From positions 2,528,551 to 2,592,550 of the forward strand of contig NZ_JAAOZF010000001.1 in NCBI RefSeq assembly GCF_011759705.1: DNA of 64,000 nt, given 5' to 3'. A program made the translations under genes and the position numbers. Each line of letters opens with the position of its first letter. Within the stretch, counting starts at the first letter, position 1. The notes under the pieces were generated by a model that was not told the origin of the DNA, ran no database searches, and worked only from the letters and a program-made list of their open reading frames with translations. Positions 7,814 through 15,668 of this stretch are shown here, piece by piece. The stretch is from Microbacterium ulmi (lineage in GTDB: Bacteria; Actinomycetota; Actinomycetes; Actinomycetales; Microbacteriaceae).

Positions 7814-9075
7814 CCGGACGGGATGCCGCGGACCCCGGCGCCCCCGAGGGGCGCGGCGGGTCCGCGGCATCCGACCTCCTGCTCGCCCGGGTCGTCCGCG
7901 AGGAGTCCGGGCGGATCGTCGCGGCGCTCACCTCGTCGCTCGGGAGCCTCGACATCGCGGAGGAGGCCGTCGCCGAAGCCGTCGAGGAGGCGCTGCGGGA
8001 GTGGCGCGCACGCGGCATCCCGCCCAAGCCCGGCGCGTGGCTCACGCAGGCGGCCAAGCACAACGCGCTCGATCGCCTGCGGCGCGAGCAGCGGTACCGG
8101 GCCAAGCTCGCGCTCCTCGCCGAGCCGGAGGCGGCGGAGCCGGGCACGGCGGATGCCGGGGCCGACGAACGGCTTCCGCTGCTGTTCGGATGCTGCCACC
8201 CTGCGCTCTCGCCCGACGCGCAGCTCGCCTTGACGCTGCGCGCCGTGTGCGGCCTCACGACGGCACAGATCGCGCGCGCGACGCTGACGTCGGAGGCGAC
8301 CGTCGCTCAGAGGATCGTGCGGGCCAAGCGCAAGATCGGGTCGGCCGGCATCCCCATCCGCGTGCCCGAGGGCGAGGCCCGGCGCGGGCGGCTCGACCTC
8401 GTGCTGACCGTCGTGTCCCTCATGTACAGCGAGGCGCATCTGGTCGCAGGGCGGGATGCGTCGGCCGACCGGGATCTCGCCGACGACGCCGTCTGGCTCG
8501 CCCGCGTCGTCGCGGCCGGACTTGCGCGGGAGGCGGAGGCGCACGGTCTGCTCGCGCTCCTGCTCTTCCACCGCGCCCGTGAGGGTGCGCGCGCCGTCGA
8601 CGGCGAGCTCGTGCTGCTCGGCGACCAGGATCGGTCGCGGTGGGATGCCGCACTCCTCGCGGATGCGCGCCGCGCCCTCCAGCGGGCGGCGACGCTGCGC
8701 AGGCCGGGGCGATGGCAGCTGCACGCCGCGATCGCCGCGTGCCACGCGGACGCCGCGACCTCGGCGGACACGGACTGGCTGCAGGTGCTGACGCTCTACG
8801 ACATGCTGCTCGCGTACGACCGGTCGCCCGTCGTCCGGCTCAATCGAGCCGTGGCGCTGTCGCGCGTCGACGGACCGGAGCCCGCGCTCGCCGAGCTCGA
8901 CGCGGTCGGCGAGGCGCTGGGCGGGTTCCATCTGTGGCACGCCGTCCGCGCGCACGTCCTCCGCGAGCTCGGACGCGACGACGAGGCGCTCGCGGCCGAC
9001 CTGCGCGCGCTCGAGCTGACGGCGAACGACGCAGAGCGCCGGCTCATCGCGCGACGAGTGAGCCCGGCCGGGTGA
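7810..9075 (+). CDS. ECF RNA polymerase sigma factor, ECF42 type
   Basis: Alternative sigma factor of 421 residues, about twice the size of a minimal ECF factor. Sigma region 2 lies near 25-95 (SLDIAEEAVAEAVEEALREW) and region 4 near 130-185 (AVCGLTTAQIARATLTSEATVAQRIVRAKRKIG). The remaining half is the helical TPR-like extension (about 200-415) typical of ECF42. Members of this group pair with DGPF proteins, as here. It starts at a GTG whose TG belongs to the DGPF stop codon. No anti-sigma gene is adjacent; in ECF42 the C-terminal extension is thought to regulate activity. Confidence 0.93.
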   Translation: MTGRDAADPGAPEGRGGSAASDLLLARVVREESGRIVAALTSSLGSLDIAEEAVAEAVEEALREWRARGIPPKPGAWLTQAAKHNALDRLRREQRYRAKLALLAEPEAAEPGTADAGADERLPLLFGCCHPALSPDAQLALTLRAVCGLTTAQIARATLTSEATVAQRIVRAKRKIGSAGIPIRVPEGEARRGRLDLVLTVVSLMYSEAHLVAGRDASADRDLADDAVWLARVVAAGLAREAEAHGLLALLLFHRAREGARAVDGELVLLGDQDRSRWDAALLADARRALQRAATLRRPGRWQLHAAIAACHADAATSADTDWLQVLTLYDMLLAYDRSPVVRLNRAVALSRVDGPEPALAELDAVGEALGGFHLWHAVRAHVLRELGRDDEALAADLRALELTANDAERRLIARRVSPAG

Positions 9076-9207
9076 GACGGGCGCGCCTGCGCGCCGGACG
9101 CGCTGCGCGGCCACGAGCGCGGTCCGCGCGGGGCGACGCACGATGCCCCCGCCGGCCCAGCCGCGGGGCGCGATCTGCACCAGGGGAAGAGGACCGCGGG
9201 CGCCGCG

Positions 9208-11127
9208 CTACGCGCCCACAGGCGTCATCGCATGCGCGACGAGCCGCTCGATCGTCGTCATGCCGTCTCGCGACAGGATCGACTCGAGGTGTCCCTGCAC
9301 CGACGCGTACCCCGGTCCGCGCAGCGCGTACACGTCGCCCTGCTCGTCGGCCGCGACCTCGGCGTCCCCGACGCGCGTCGTCCCGGCAGGCACGCGCGCC
9401 GTGAACGTGTTGTAGAAGCCGATGGATGCCGGCACCCCGAACACGTCCACGGTCTTCTGCAGCCCCTGGTGCGGCTGGGCGAGCGGAGCGAGCTCGATCC
9501 CGAGCGAGTCGGCGAGGATCTGGTGGCTGAGGCACACCGCGAGCAGCGGACGGCCCGACGCGCGGCGGCGCGCGACGACGTCCCGCATGCGACGCATGCG
9601 GGCGCTCGCGGGGTCGCGCGGGTCGCCCGGTCCCGGGCCCGACACGACGAGCTCCGCGGCGTCGAGCTGCTCGTCCGTGACGGCGTCCCACGGCGCGATC
9701 ACGACCTCCAGGCCCAGGTGGCGCAGCTGGTGCGCCAGCATCGTCGTGAAGCGGTCCTCGGCGTCGACCACGAGCGCGGAGCGCCCCGCGAACGGGCCGC
9801 CGTCGTCGGCGGCATCCTGCGGGTTGAGCCAGAACGAGGCGAGCCGGGCGTTCCGCGACTGCAGCAGCGTCGCGATGACGGGGTCGTCGGCGAGCAGGGC
9901 GGGCTGCGCAGCGGGGGCGTCCTCGTCGTCGACGGGGGTCCGATCCCTCGGGACGGCGCCGATCGCGCCGAGCACCCCGGCGGCCTTGCCGTGCGTCTCG
10001 CTCACCTCGCCGTACGGGTCGGAGTGCCGCACGAGCGTCGCCCCGACCGGCACTCGCAGGCGCCCGCCTTCGAGATACGCCGTGCGGATGAGGATGGGCG
10101 CGTCGAGGTCGTGCGTCGACTCGCCGTCGGGCACGGCATCCGTCCGCGGCGTGAACAGCGCGGCGACGCCCGAGTAGTACCCTCGCGGCGAGCGCTCGTG
10201 GCGCGTGATGACGGTGCAGGCGTTCTGCATGGGGGAGCCGGTGACGGTGGGCGCGAACATCGTCTCGCGCAGGATCTCGCGCGGGTCGAGGCGGCTGCGC
10301 CCGCGCAGAACGTACTCCGTGTGCGTGAGGCGCGACATCTCCTTCAGGTGCGGACCCGTGATGCGCCCGCCGTCGGAGCAGACGGCGCTCATCATCTTGA
10401 GCTCCTCGTCGACGACCATGAACAGCTCCTCGGTCTCCTTCGTCGACTCGAGGAACTCGGTGAGCGCGTCTGCGGTCGACCCGCCCGCCGGGTGGCGGAA
10501 GGTTCCCGAGATCGGGTTCATCGTGACGACGCCGTCGCGCGCGCTCACGTGCGCCTCGGGGCTCGCGCCGACCGCGAGGTGTCCGGGCGTCGACACGAGG
10601 AACGTCCAGTAGGCGCCGCGCTCGTGCTCGAGGAGTGCCCGGAACCACGTCAGGGCGGCGGTCACGGCATCCGTGTCGATGCGCGCGGTGAAGTCGCGGC
10701 GGATGACGAAGTTCGCCCCTTCGCCCCGCCCGATCTCGTCGGCGATGACGCGCCGCACGATGGCGGCGTAGTCCTCGTCGGGGATGTCGAAGCCCGCGTC
10801 CCGCAGCGGCACCGCGTCCGCAGGGAGCTCCGCCACGACGGCGTCGCGGGGGAGCGCGACGTGCGAGCCGACGACGAGGCATCGCAGGGGTGCGCCGTCG
10901 TCGTGGCACGCGAAGCCGCGCTCGCGGACCTGGCGGAAAGGGACGAGCGCGAGCACTTCGCGGGGCGTGCCCGCGGCATCCGTCAGTGGGATCTCGCCCA
11001 GCAGGTCGACGTCGACGACCTCTCCCGTGAGGAGCTCGACGCTCTCGCCGTCGCGTGCGAGGAGGGCGAAGGGAGCGCCGTCGGAGACGAGGGCGGACAG
11101 CAGGGCGGCGGGACCGTCGTCGGTCAT
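9208..11127 (-). CDS. Anthranilate/ADIC synthase family, fused TrpEG/PhzE type
   Basis: Chorismate-using aminotransferring synthase, 639 residues, with both subunits in one chain. The N-terminal chorismate-binding domain (about 100-380) has ISGTFRHPA, KETEELFMVVDEELKMM and VTGSPMQNA. The C-terminal glutamine amidotransferase (about 440-630) has nucleophile Cys in LAVCLSHQ and the His-Glu pair in VQGHLESI, where the usual text is VQFHPES. The chorismate motifs look closer to PhzE than to classical TrpE, yet a tryptophan attenuator stands directly upstream, so tryptophan supply is the likelier job. GGAAGG precedes the ATG at 11127. No phenazine genes are near. Confidence 0.88.
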   Translation of the reverse strand: MTDDGPAALLSALVSDGAPFALLARDGESVELLTGEVVDVDLLGEIPLTDAAGTPREVLALVPFRQVRERGFACHDDGAPLRCLVVGSHVALPRDAVVAELPADAVPLRDAGFDIPDEDYAAIVRRVIADEIGRGEGANFVIRRDFTARIDTDAVTAALTWFRALLEHERGAYWTFLVSTPGHLAVGASPEAHVSARDGVVTMNPISGTFRHPAGGSTADALTEFLESTKETEELFMVVDEELKMMSAVCSDGGRITGPHLKEMSRLTHTEYVLRGRSRLDPREILRETMFAPTVTGSPMQNACTVITRHERSPRGYYSGVAALFTPRTDAVPDGESTHDLDAPILIRTAYLEGGRLRVPVGATLVRHSDPYGEVSETHGKAAGVLGAIGAVPRDRTPVDDEDAPAAQPALLADDPVIATLLQSRNARLASFWLNPQDAADDGGPFAGRSALVVDAEDRFTTMLAHQLRHLGLEVVIAPWDAVTDEQLDAAELVVSGPGPGDPRDPASARMRRMRDVVARRRASGRPLLAVCLSHQILADSLGIELAPLAQPHQGLQKTVDVFGVPASIGFYNTFTARVPAGTTRVGDAEVAADEQGDVYALRGPGYASVQGHLESILSRDGMTTIERLVAHAMTPVGA

Positions 11128-11165
11128 CGGGAGCCTTCCGTGTGGGCGGGCGGTCGCCAGAGACG

Positions 11166-11191
11166 AGAAAAGACCGCCCGGGGGGCGGTCT
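11166..11191 (-). terminator. Attenuator terminator of the trp leader
   Basis: On the minus strand AGACCGCCC, loop CCC, then GGGCGGTCT form a 9-base stem that runs into TTTTCTC, an intrinsic terminator. It lies between the leader peptide and the synthase gene. A competing hairpin, CCGCCT/AGGCGG across the leader stop codon (about 11214-11228), can free or trap the CCGCC arm, as in classical trp attenuation. Confidence 0.85.
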
Positions 11192-11218
11192 GTGGGTCGT
11201 GGGACGCGAGCACACCGC

Positions 11219-11254
11219 CTAGGAGGCGGGCCACCAGGTGAGGTTCGCGTGCAT
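11219..11254 (-). CDS. trp leader peptide MHANLTWWPAS
   Basis: An 11-codon frame, MHANLTWWPAS then TAG, with two adjacent tryptophan codons at positions 7-8. It is followed within 30 bases by the terminator at 11166-11191 and then the TrpEG-type gene. Ribosome stalling at the Trp codons when charged tRNA-Trp is scarce would prevent the terminator from forming. No Shine-Dalgarno is present; a -10-like GATAGT ends 8 bases before the ATG, so the leader is probably translated from a leaderless mRNA, as in several other actinobacterial trp leaders. It starts 13 bases after the stop of the upstream SDR gene. Confidence 0.88.
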   Translation of the reverse strand: MHANLTWWPAS

Positions 11255-11262
11255 GCGCCGAA

Positions 11263-11268
11263 ACTATC
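11263..11268 (-). promoter_or_regulatory. -10 element of the trp leader promoter
   Basis: GATAGT (minus strand) matches TATAAT at four of six positions and overlaps the SDR stop codon. With the usual 6-9 base distance, transcription would begin at or next to the leader ATG. No good -35 is visible. Confidence 0.5.
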
Positions 11269-12073
11269 ACACGAAGCGCGACAGGGCGTTCGCCGTCCAG
11301 TCCATGAGGGCGTCGCCGCGTTCGCGATCGAGGGCCTCGGCGCTCGGGACGACGAGGCGACCGTCGTCGAAGTACTCGCCGCCGTCCGCGTGCGCGTCGA
11401 GCGCGGCCAGCACGTTGCGGGCACCGTGCTCGACAGTGGTCCCGATCGGCCCGAACATGGCGTCCAGAAGCCGCGTGTTGACGACGCCGGGGCTGAGGCT
11501 GACGGGTGTCGCCGTGCGCCCCCCATGGCGCGCGAGCCAGAGCGTGTACATGATGATCGCGAGCTTGGAGCGGGCATAGGCGCGGACGGGCGTGTAGCCG
11601 TGCTCCAGTTCGATGTCGTGGAGGTCGAGGGTCGTCATCGTGTGCGTCGCGGACGCGAGGTTGACGATCCTGGCACCGTCCGTGAGCGACGACCGCAGCC
11701 GCTCCGTGAGCAGGACGGCAGCGAGATAGTCGATCTGCAGCGTGCGCTCATGGCCGTCGCCGGTGACCTGTCGAGCAGGGCTCCCCGGGACGGCCGCGTT
11801 GTTGACGAGGACGGCGATGGGGCCGCCCGCCGCGGTGGCGATCGCGGAGGCCGTTTCGGCGACTGTCTCGAGGCGGGAGAAGTCGCCGGGCACGTAGACG
11901 ATCTCGGCCCGCCCGCCGGACGAGATCCGCTCGATCGCGGCGGCCGCCGCCGAGCGGCCTTCGACGCCGTGCACGACGAGACGAGTCGTCCGCGCGGCCA
12001 GCCGACGTGCCGTCTCGAGGCCGATCCCGCTCGTCGAGCCGGTGAGCACCATCACCCCGTCCGACGGCGACAT
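11267..12073 (-). CDS. SDR family NAD(P)-dependent oxidoreductase
   Basis: Short-chain dehydrogenase/reductase of 268 residues. It carries the nucleotide-binding TGSTSGIG near the N-terminus, NNAA mid-chain, and the catalytic Tyr-Lys pair in YARSK, preceded by a serine-containing stretch (NLASATHTM). The sequence resembles retinol-dehydrogenase-like SDRs, with substrate unknown. The start at 12073 is fixed by AGGAGG seven bases upstream; the open frame continues to 12730 only as a shadow. It precedes the attenuated synthase gene on the same strand, but the trp leader has its own promoter signal. Confidence 0.93.
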   Translation of the reverse strand: MSPSDGVMVLTGSTSGIGLETARRLAARTTRLVVHGVEGRSAAAAAIERISSGGRAEIVYVPGDFSRLETVAETASAIATAAGGPIAVLVNNAAVPGSPARQVTGDGHERTLQIDYLAAVLLTERLRSSLTDGARIVNLASATHTMTTLDLHDIELEHGYTPVRAYARSKLAIIMYTLWLARHGGRTATPVSLSPGVVNTRLLDAMFGPIGTTVEHGARNVLAALDAHADGGEYFDDGRLVVPSAEALDRERGDALMDWTANALSRFV

Positions 12074-12190
12074 GGACCACCTCCTGCACAGCGCACGTCG
12101 TCGTCCCGCCCCACGGCGCCTGCAACTGCACGATACTGGGCGTGTGCGGCGCCCTCCAAGGGGCCCCGAGCATTCGGGAGAGCAGGTGCG

Positions 12191-12829
12191 ATGCGGATCG
12201 GCGTGATCGGAAACGGCCGGGTGGGCCGCACGCTGGCGGAGGGATGGGCCGCCGTCGGACATGACGTCCGGCTCGGATCGCGCGACCCCGGTCGCGGCGT
12301 CGCGGGCAGCGTGCCGGTCGTCGGGTTGGCCGAGGCGGCCGAGAGCGCGGAGGTCGTCGTCAACGCGACTCCCGGTGCGCACAGCGTGAGCCTGCTCGGC
12401 GCCGAGCCGGCGGGGTGGCTCGACGGCACGGTGCTGCTCGACGTGAGCAACGCCGACGATGGAGCCGGCGCGCTCGTGTATCCGGACGGGAGTCTCGCCG
12501 AGCGCCTGCAGGCGGCGTTCCCGGCCGCGCGCGTCGTGAAGAGTCTCAGCACGTTCAGCCGCACCGTGATGGTCGATCCCGGCATCCTGCCGAAGCCGAC
12601 GACGGTGTTCCTCTCGGGCGACGACCCGGAGGCGAAGCGCGTGGTGGCCACTCTCCTGGAGGACCTCGGCTGGGCCCCCGAACAGCTTCTCGACCTCGGC
12701 GGGCTGCTGACGGCCCGCGCCGTCGAGCACATGATCGGGATGTACTACGCGATCAGGGATGCCGTCGGCACGCGCGATTTCAACGTCGCCGTCGTCTGGA
12801 ATCGCCGCTGGGAGAAGGAGGAGTCATGA
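12191..12829 (+). CDS. NADPH-dependent F420 reductase-like protein
   Basis: A 212-residue Rossmann protein of the F420-NADP oxidoreductase / ProC-like family. It opens with MRIGVIGNGRVGRTLAEGW, the dinucleotide-binding GxGxxG, and has LGSRD where NADP is usually selected. Such proteins move hydride between F420 and NADP(H) or reduce small substrates. The F420 use is a family-based guess. Its stop overlaps the nhaA start (ATGA), so both are probably one operon. It is divergent from the SDR gene across 117 bases. Confidence 0.87.
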   Translation: MRIGVIGNGRVGRTLAEGWAAVGHDVRLGSRDPGRGVAGSVPVVGLAEAAESAEVVVNATPGAHSVSLLGAEPAGWLDGTVLLDVSNADDGAGALVYPDGSLAERLQAAFPAARVVKSLSTFSRTVMVDPGILPKPTTVFLSGDDPEAKRVVATLLEDLGWAPEQLLDLGGLLTARAVEHMIGMYYAIRDAVGTRDFNVAVVWNRRWEKEES

Positions 12830-14751
12830 CGGTCCCGATGGGGCCGCCCGCCCGCGGCGGACGCCCCCCGCTCACGATGATCGAGCACTCGCCCGATCCG
12901 AGCCGCCCCGACCCCGCGGCGCACCGGCGTCCGTCGATCGCCGCGCGCATCGGCAGCATCGGCGTCAACCGGGCAGGCGCCCTTCTCCTCCTGCTGGCGA
13001 CCGCTGCCGCCGTCGTCTGGGCCAATATCTCGACGGGGTCGTATCACGACCTCTGGGAGACTCACCTGACCGTGGGCGTCGGAGACCTCCGGCTCGACTT
13101 CACGCTCCATGCGCTCGTCAACGACGCCCTCATGGCGATCTTCTTCTTCACGGTGGGCCTCGAAGTGCGCCGGGAGTTCGCGATCGGCGAGCTCACGAGC
13201 TGGTCGCGGGCCGTCGTGCCGGTCATCGCCGCGATCGCGGGTCTGGTCGTGCCCGCGGTGCTGTTCGTCCTGATTGCCTCCGGCACGGGACACGAGAACG
13301 CGTGGGGAATCGTGATCTCCACCGACACGGCCTTCCTGGTCGGCGCGCTCGCGCTCATCGGACCGAAGGCTTCCGGACGTCTGCGCGTGTTCCTGCTCGC
13401 GCTCGCCGTCGTCGACGACATCGGCGCCCTCAGCATCATCGCGCTCTTCTACACGGCGGACTTCACGCCGCTTCCGCTGCTCATCGCTGCCGCCGGGCTG
13501 GTCGGCATCTACTTCACTCGCTACGTCCGCTACGGGCGGGGCCCGATCTACGCGACGCTCGCCATCGTCGTGTGGCTGTCGTTCCTCGCGTCGGGCGTGC
13601 ATCCGACGCTCGCGGGAGTCGCCGTCGCGCTCCTCGTCCCCGTCTACCGCCCGAACAGGCGCGACGTCGAGCAGGCGCTCGAGCTGGCCCGCACGTTCCG
13701 GCAGTCGCCGAACAGCGAGTACGCCCGACTCGCCGCCAACAGCCTGCGCGAGTCGATCTCGATCAACGAGCGCTTGCAGTCGGCGTACGCACCCTACGTC
13801 GCGTACGTCATCCTGCCGCTGTTCGCCCTCGCGAACGCCGGTGTCGAGCTCAGCGGCGAGATCCTCTCCGCGGCACTGCGCTCGCCGCTCACATGGGCGA
13901 TCGTCGTCGGCCTGGTCGTCGGGAAGTTCGTCGGCGTGTGGGGATCGGCGTTCGTCATGAAGACGTTCCGATGGGGTGAGTTCGGCCCGGGACTCACGCT
14001 CGACCGGATCGCGGGCGGGGCGGCGCTGTGCGGCATCGGCTTCACGATCTCGCTGTTCATCGTCGATCTGTCGATCGACGATGAGACGGCGCAGAACCAG
14101 GCCCGCGTGGGCGTGCTCGCGGCATCCGTCATCGCGTTCGTCCTCGCGACGGCGGTGTTCCGGCTGTCGGACGCGCGCCGCCCGGAAGACGACGGAGGAC
14201 GCACTCTCGTGCGTCCGGTCGACCCTTCGCGGGATCACATCTCAGGGCCGGTCGACGCGCCGCTCACGATCGTCGAGTACGGCGACTTCCAGTGCGAGTT
14301 CTGCCTCAAGGCCTCCGGGTCCATCGAGGAGGTCCGAAAAGAGCTCGGCGACGGGCTGCGCTACGTGTGGAGGCATGCGCCGCTGGAGCGCTTCCATCCG
14401 AATGCGCTCGCGGCGGCAGAAGCAGCCGAGGCGGCGGCGCTGCAGGGCAAGCTCTTCGAGTTCGGACGGAGCCTGTTCGCCGACCAGGAGCATCAGCTTC
14501 CGTCGGACATCATCCGCCGGGCCCGCGAGCTCGGCCTCGACGTCGACCGCTTCGAGGAGGACCTCGTCTCGCCCGAGGTGTCGGCGCGCGTGCGCGACGA
14601 CATGCTCGACGCCGAGGCGATGGACATCACGGCTGTGCCGACGTTCTACATCAACGGGCAGCGGCACATCGGTCCGTACGACGCGCAGTCCCTCATCCGC
14701 GCCCTGTACGCGACGGCGGGGGAGGATGCGGCGCAGTCGCCCCGCGAATGA
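12826..14751 (+). CDS. nhaA: Na+/H+ antiporter NhaA fused to a DsbA-like thioredoxin domain
   Basis: Inner-membrane sodium/proton antiporter with an added thiol domain, 641 residues. The NhaA part (about 40-450) has the transport aspartates D197-D198 in VVDDIGAL and STDTAFLVGAL. The C-terminal DsbA-like domain (about 465-630) has the redox pair C490-E-F-C493 in GDFQCEFC and the cis-proline loop VPTFYING. This fusion is known in actinobacteria; the role of the thioredoxin part is unclear, perhaps redox control. It starts within the stop of the F420-reductase-like gene and its stop overlaps an upstream ATG of the next frame, so three genes are likely co-expressed. Confidence 0.95.
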   Translation: MTVPMGPPARGGRPPLTMIEHSPDPSRPDPAAHRRPSIAARIGSIGVNRAGALLLLLATAAAVVWANISTGSYHDLWETHLTVGVGDLRLDFTLHALVNDALMAIFFFTVGLEVRREFAIGELTSWSRAVVPVIAAIAGLVVPAVLFVLIASGTGHENAWGIVISTDTAFLVGALALIGPKASGRLRVFLLALAVVDDIGALSIIALFYTADFTPLPLLIAAAGLVGIYFTRYVRYGRGPIYATLAIVVWLSFLASGVHPTLAGVAVALLVPVYRPNRRDVEQALELARTFRQSPNSEYARLAANSLRESISINERLQSAYAPYVAYVILPLFALANAGVELSGEILSAALRSPLTWAIVVGLVVGKFVGVWGSAFVMKTFRWGEFGPGLTLDRIAGGAALCGIGFTISLFIVDLSIDDETAQNQARVGVLAASVIAFVLATAVFRLSDARRPEDDGGRTLVRPVDPSRDHISGPVDAPLTIVEYGDFQCEFCLKASGSIEEVRKELGDGLRYVWRHAPLERFHPNALAAAEAAEAAALQGKLFEFGRSLFADQEHQLPSDIIRRARELGLDVDRFEEDLVSPEVSARVRDDMLDAEAMDITAVPTFYINGQRHIGPYDAQSLIRALYATAGEDAAQSPRE

Positions 14752-14786
14752 CGGCGGACGCCGAGACGGTCGAGGAGGTGAGCGAG

Positions 14787-15194
14787 ATGAGCAACAAGGA
14801 GATCGTGGAGCGCGCTTTCCGCGACTGGGCGGAGGGCAAGGGATACGTGTCGAGCATCTTCGCCGATGACCTGACGTGGGAGATCGTGGGCCGCTCGGCG
14901 GCGTCACGTCACTACCGCAGTGCGCACGAGTTCAGCGCGGAGGTGCTCGAGCCCTTCGGACGGCGGTTCCGTCACGACGCGCCCTTCCGGCCCGTCGCGG
15001 TCCGCGGCGTCTACGCCGATGGCGACACCGTCGTCGTCCTGTGGGACGGCGCGGGCACGACGATCGCCGACACGACGTACGAGAACACCTACGCCTGGTT
15101 CCTGCGGCTGCGGGACGGGCTCGTCGTCGACGGCGTCGCGTTCTACGACAGCATCGCCTTCAATGAGCTGTGGGAGTCCGTCGCGCCGTCCTGA
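14787..15194 (+). CDS. SnoaL/NTF2-like protein
   Basis: A 135-residue alpha+beta-cone protein of the NTF2/SnoaL superfamily (NKEIVERAFRDWAEGKGYVSSIFADDLTWEIVG). Members include ketosteroid-isomerase-like enzymes and small ligand-binding proteins; no specific activity can be read. AGGAGG lies eight bases before the ATG at 14787, so that start is preferred over the in-frame ATG at 14748 that overlaps the nhaA stop. It is last in the nhaA operon, followed by a strong hairpin and the convergent hxlR gene. Confidence 0.85.
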   Translation: MSNKEIVERAFRDWAEGKGYVSSIFADDLTWEIVGRSAASRHYRSAHEFSAEVLEPFGRRFRHDAPFRPVAVRGVYADGDTVVVLWDGAGTTIADTTYENTYAWFLRLRDGLVVDGVAFYDSIAFNELWESVAPS

Positions 15195-15211
15195 TGCCGG
15201 TGCGATGCGGC

Positions 15212-15235
15212 GATCGGCGCCGACCGGCGCCGATC
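15212..15235. terminator. Bidirectional hairpin between SnoaL-like gene and hxlR
   Basis: GATCGGCGCCG, two bases, CGGCGCCGATC gives perfect 11-base arms. It lies 18 bases past the plus-strand stop and overlaps the minus-strand hxlR stop. There is no U tract, but its place between convergent genes fits a shared terminator. Confidence 0.6.
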
Positions 15236-15602
15236 AGCGCCGGTCCTCGTGCACACCCCAGCGCACGAGCGGCTGCATCGCGGCCATGAGCCCGACCCCG
15301 CGGTCGGACAGCGTGTATCGAGCGTGCGCGGGACGCGTCGGCACGATCGTGCGGACGACGAGGCCCTGCGCCTCGAGCTCCTTGAGGCGCTGCGACAGGA
15401 GGCGGTCGGAAAGTCCGTCGACGAGGTGGAGGATCTCGCCGAACCGCTCGGCACCGCGTGAGATCGCGAGCATGATGGCGCCGCTCCACCGGCGGCCGAT
15501 GAGGTCGATGGCGTGCTGGAAGCCGCGGCAGGCCGCCTCGTCGAGAATCGACGGCTCATGCCGGGCGGTCTCCGGGGCTTGAGTGGTGTCCACGATGCTC
15601 AT
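15234..15602 (-). CDS. HxlR-family winged-helix regulator
   Basis: DNA-binding repressor of the HxlR family, 122 residues: CRGFQHAIDLIGRRWSGAIMLAI, then RFGEILHLVDGLSDRLLSQRLKELEAQGLVVR, the winged helix. An N-terminal Cys at position 25 matches the redox- or electrophile-sensing cysteine found in members such as YodB and HypR. Its start codon lies inside a 19-base palindrome, its likely operator, and the LLM flavin oxidoreductase gene is divergent. It therefore probably represses itself and that gene and responds to an electrophile or quinone. Confidence 0.93.
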   Translation of the reverse strand: MSIVDTTQAPETARHEPSILDEAACRGFQHAIDLIGRRWSGAIMLAISRGAERFGEILHLVDGLSDRLLSQRLKELEAQGLVVRTIVPTRPAHARYTLSDRGVGLMAAMQPLVRWGVHEDRR

Positions 15603-15620
15603 ACTTACCAATAGTAAGTA
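15602..15620. promoter_or_regulatory. HxlR operator candidate
   Basis: TACTTAC, CAATA, GTAAGTA is a perfect inverted repeat with 7-base arms. It covers the hxlR start and lies 48 bases upstream of the divergent LLM gene. Its form resembles published HxlR-family sites. It is also one of the few AT-rich spots in the window, where the promoters must lie. Confidence 0.75.
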
Positions 15621-15668
15621 CCTAATGACACGTTTGCAACTTCCGAAAGACGGAGGAACACTCGAAGC

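Noticed and set aside
6057-9075. Rip protease as activator of the neighbouring ECF sigma factor
   Set aside because: ECF42 factors are not known to have membrane anti-sigma factors and none is encoded here, so proximity alone is weak evidence.
9208-11127. Phenazine biosynthesis locus, because the synthase resembles PhzE
   Set aside because: No phzA-D, F or G homologue is near, and a tryptophan attenuator controls the gene.
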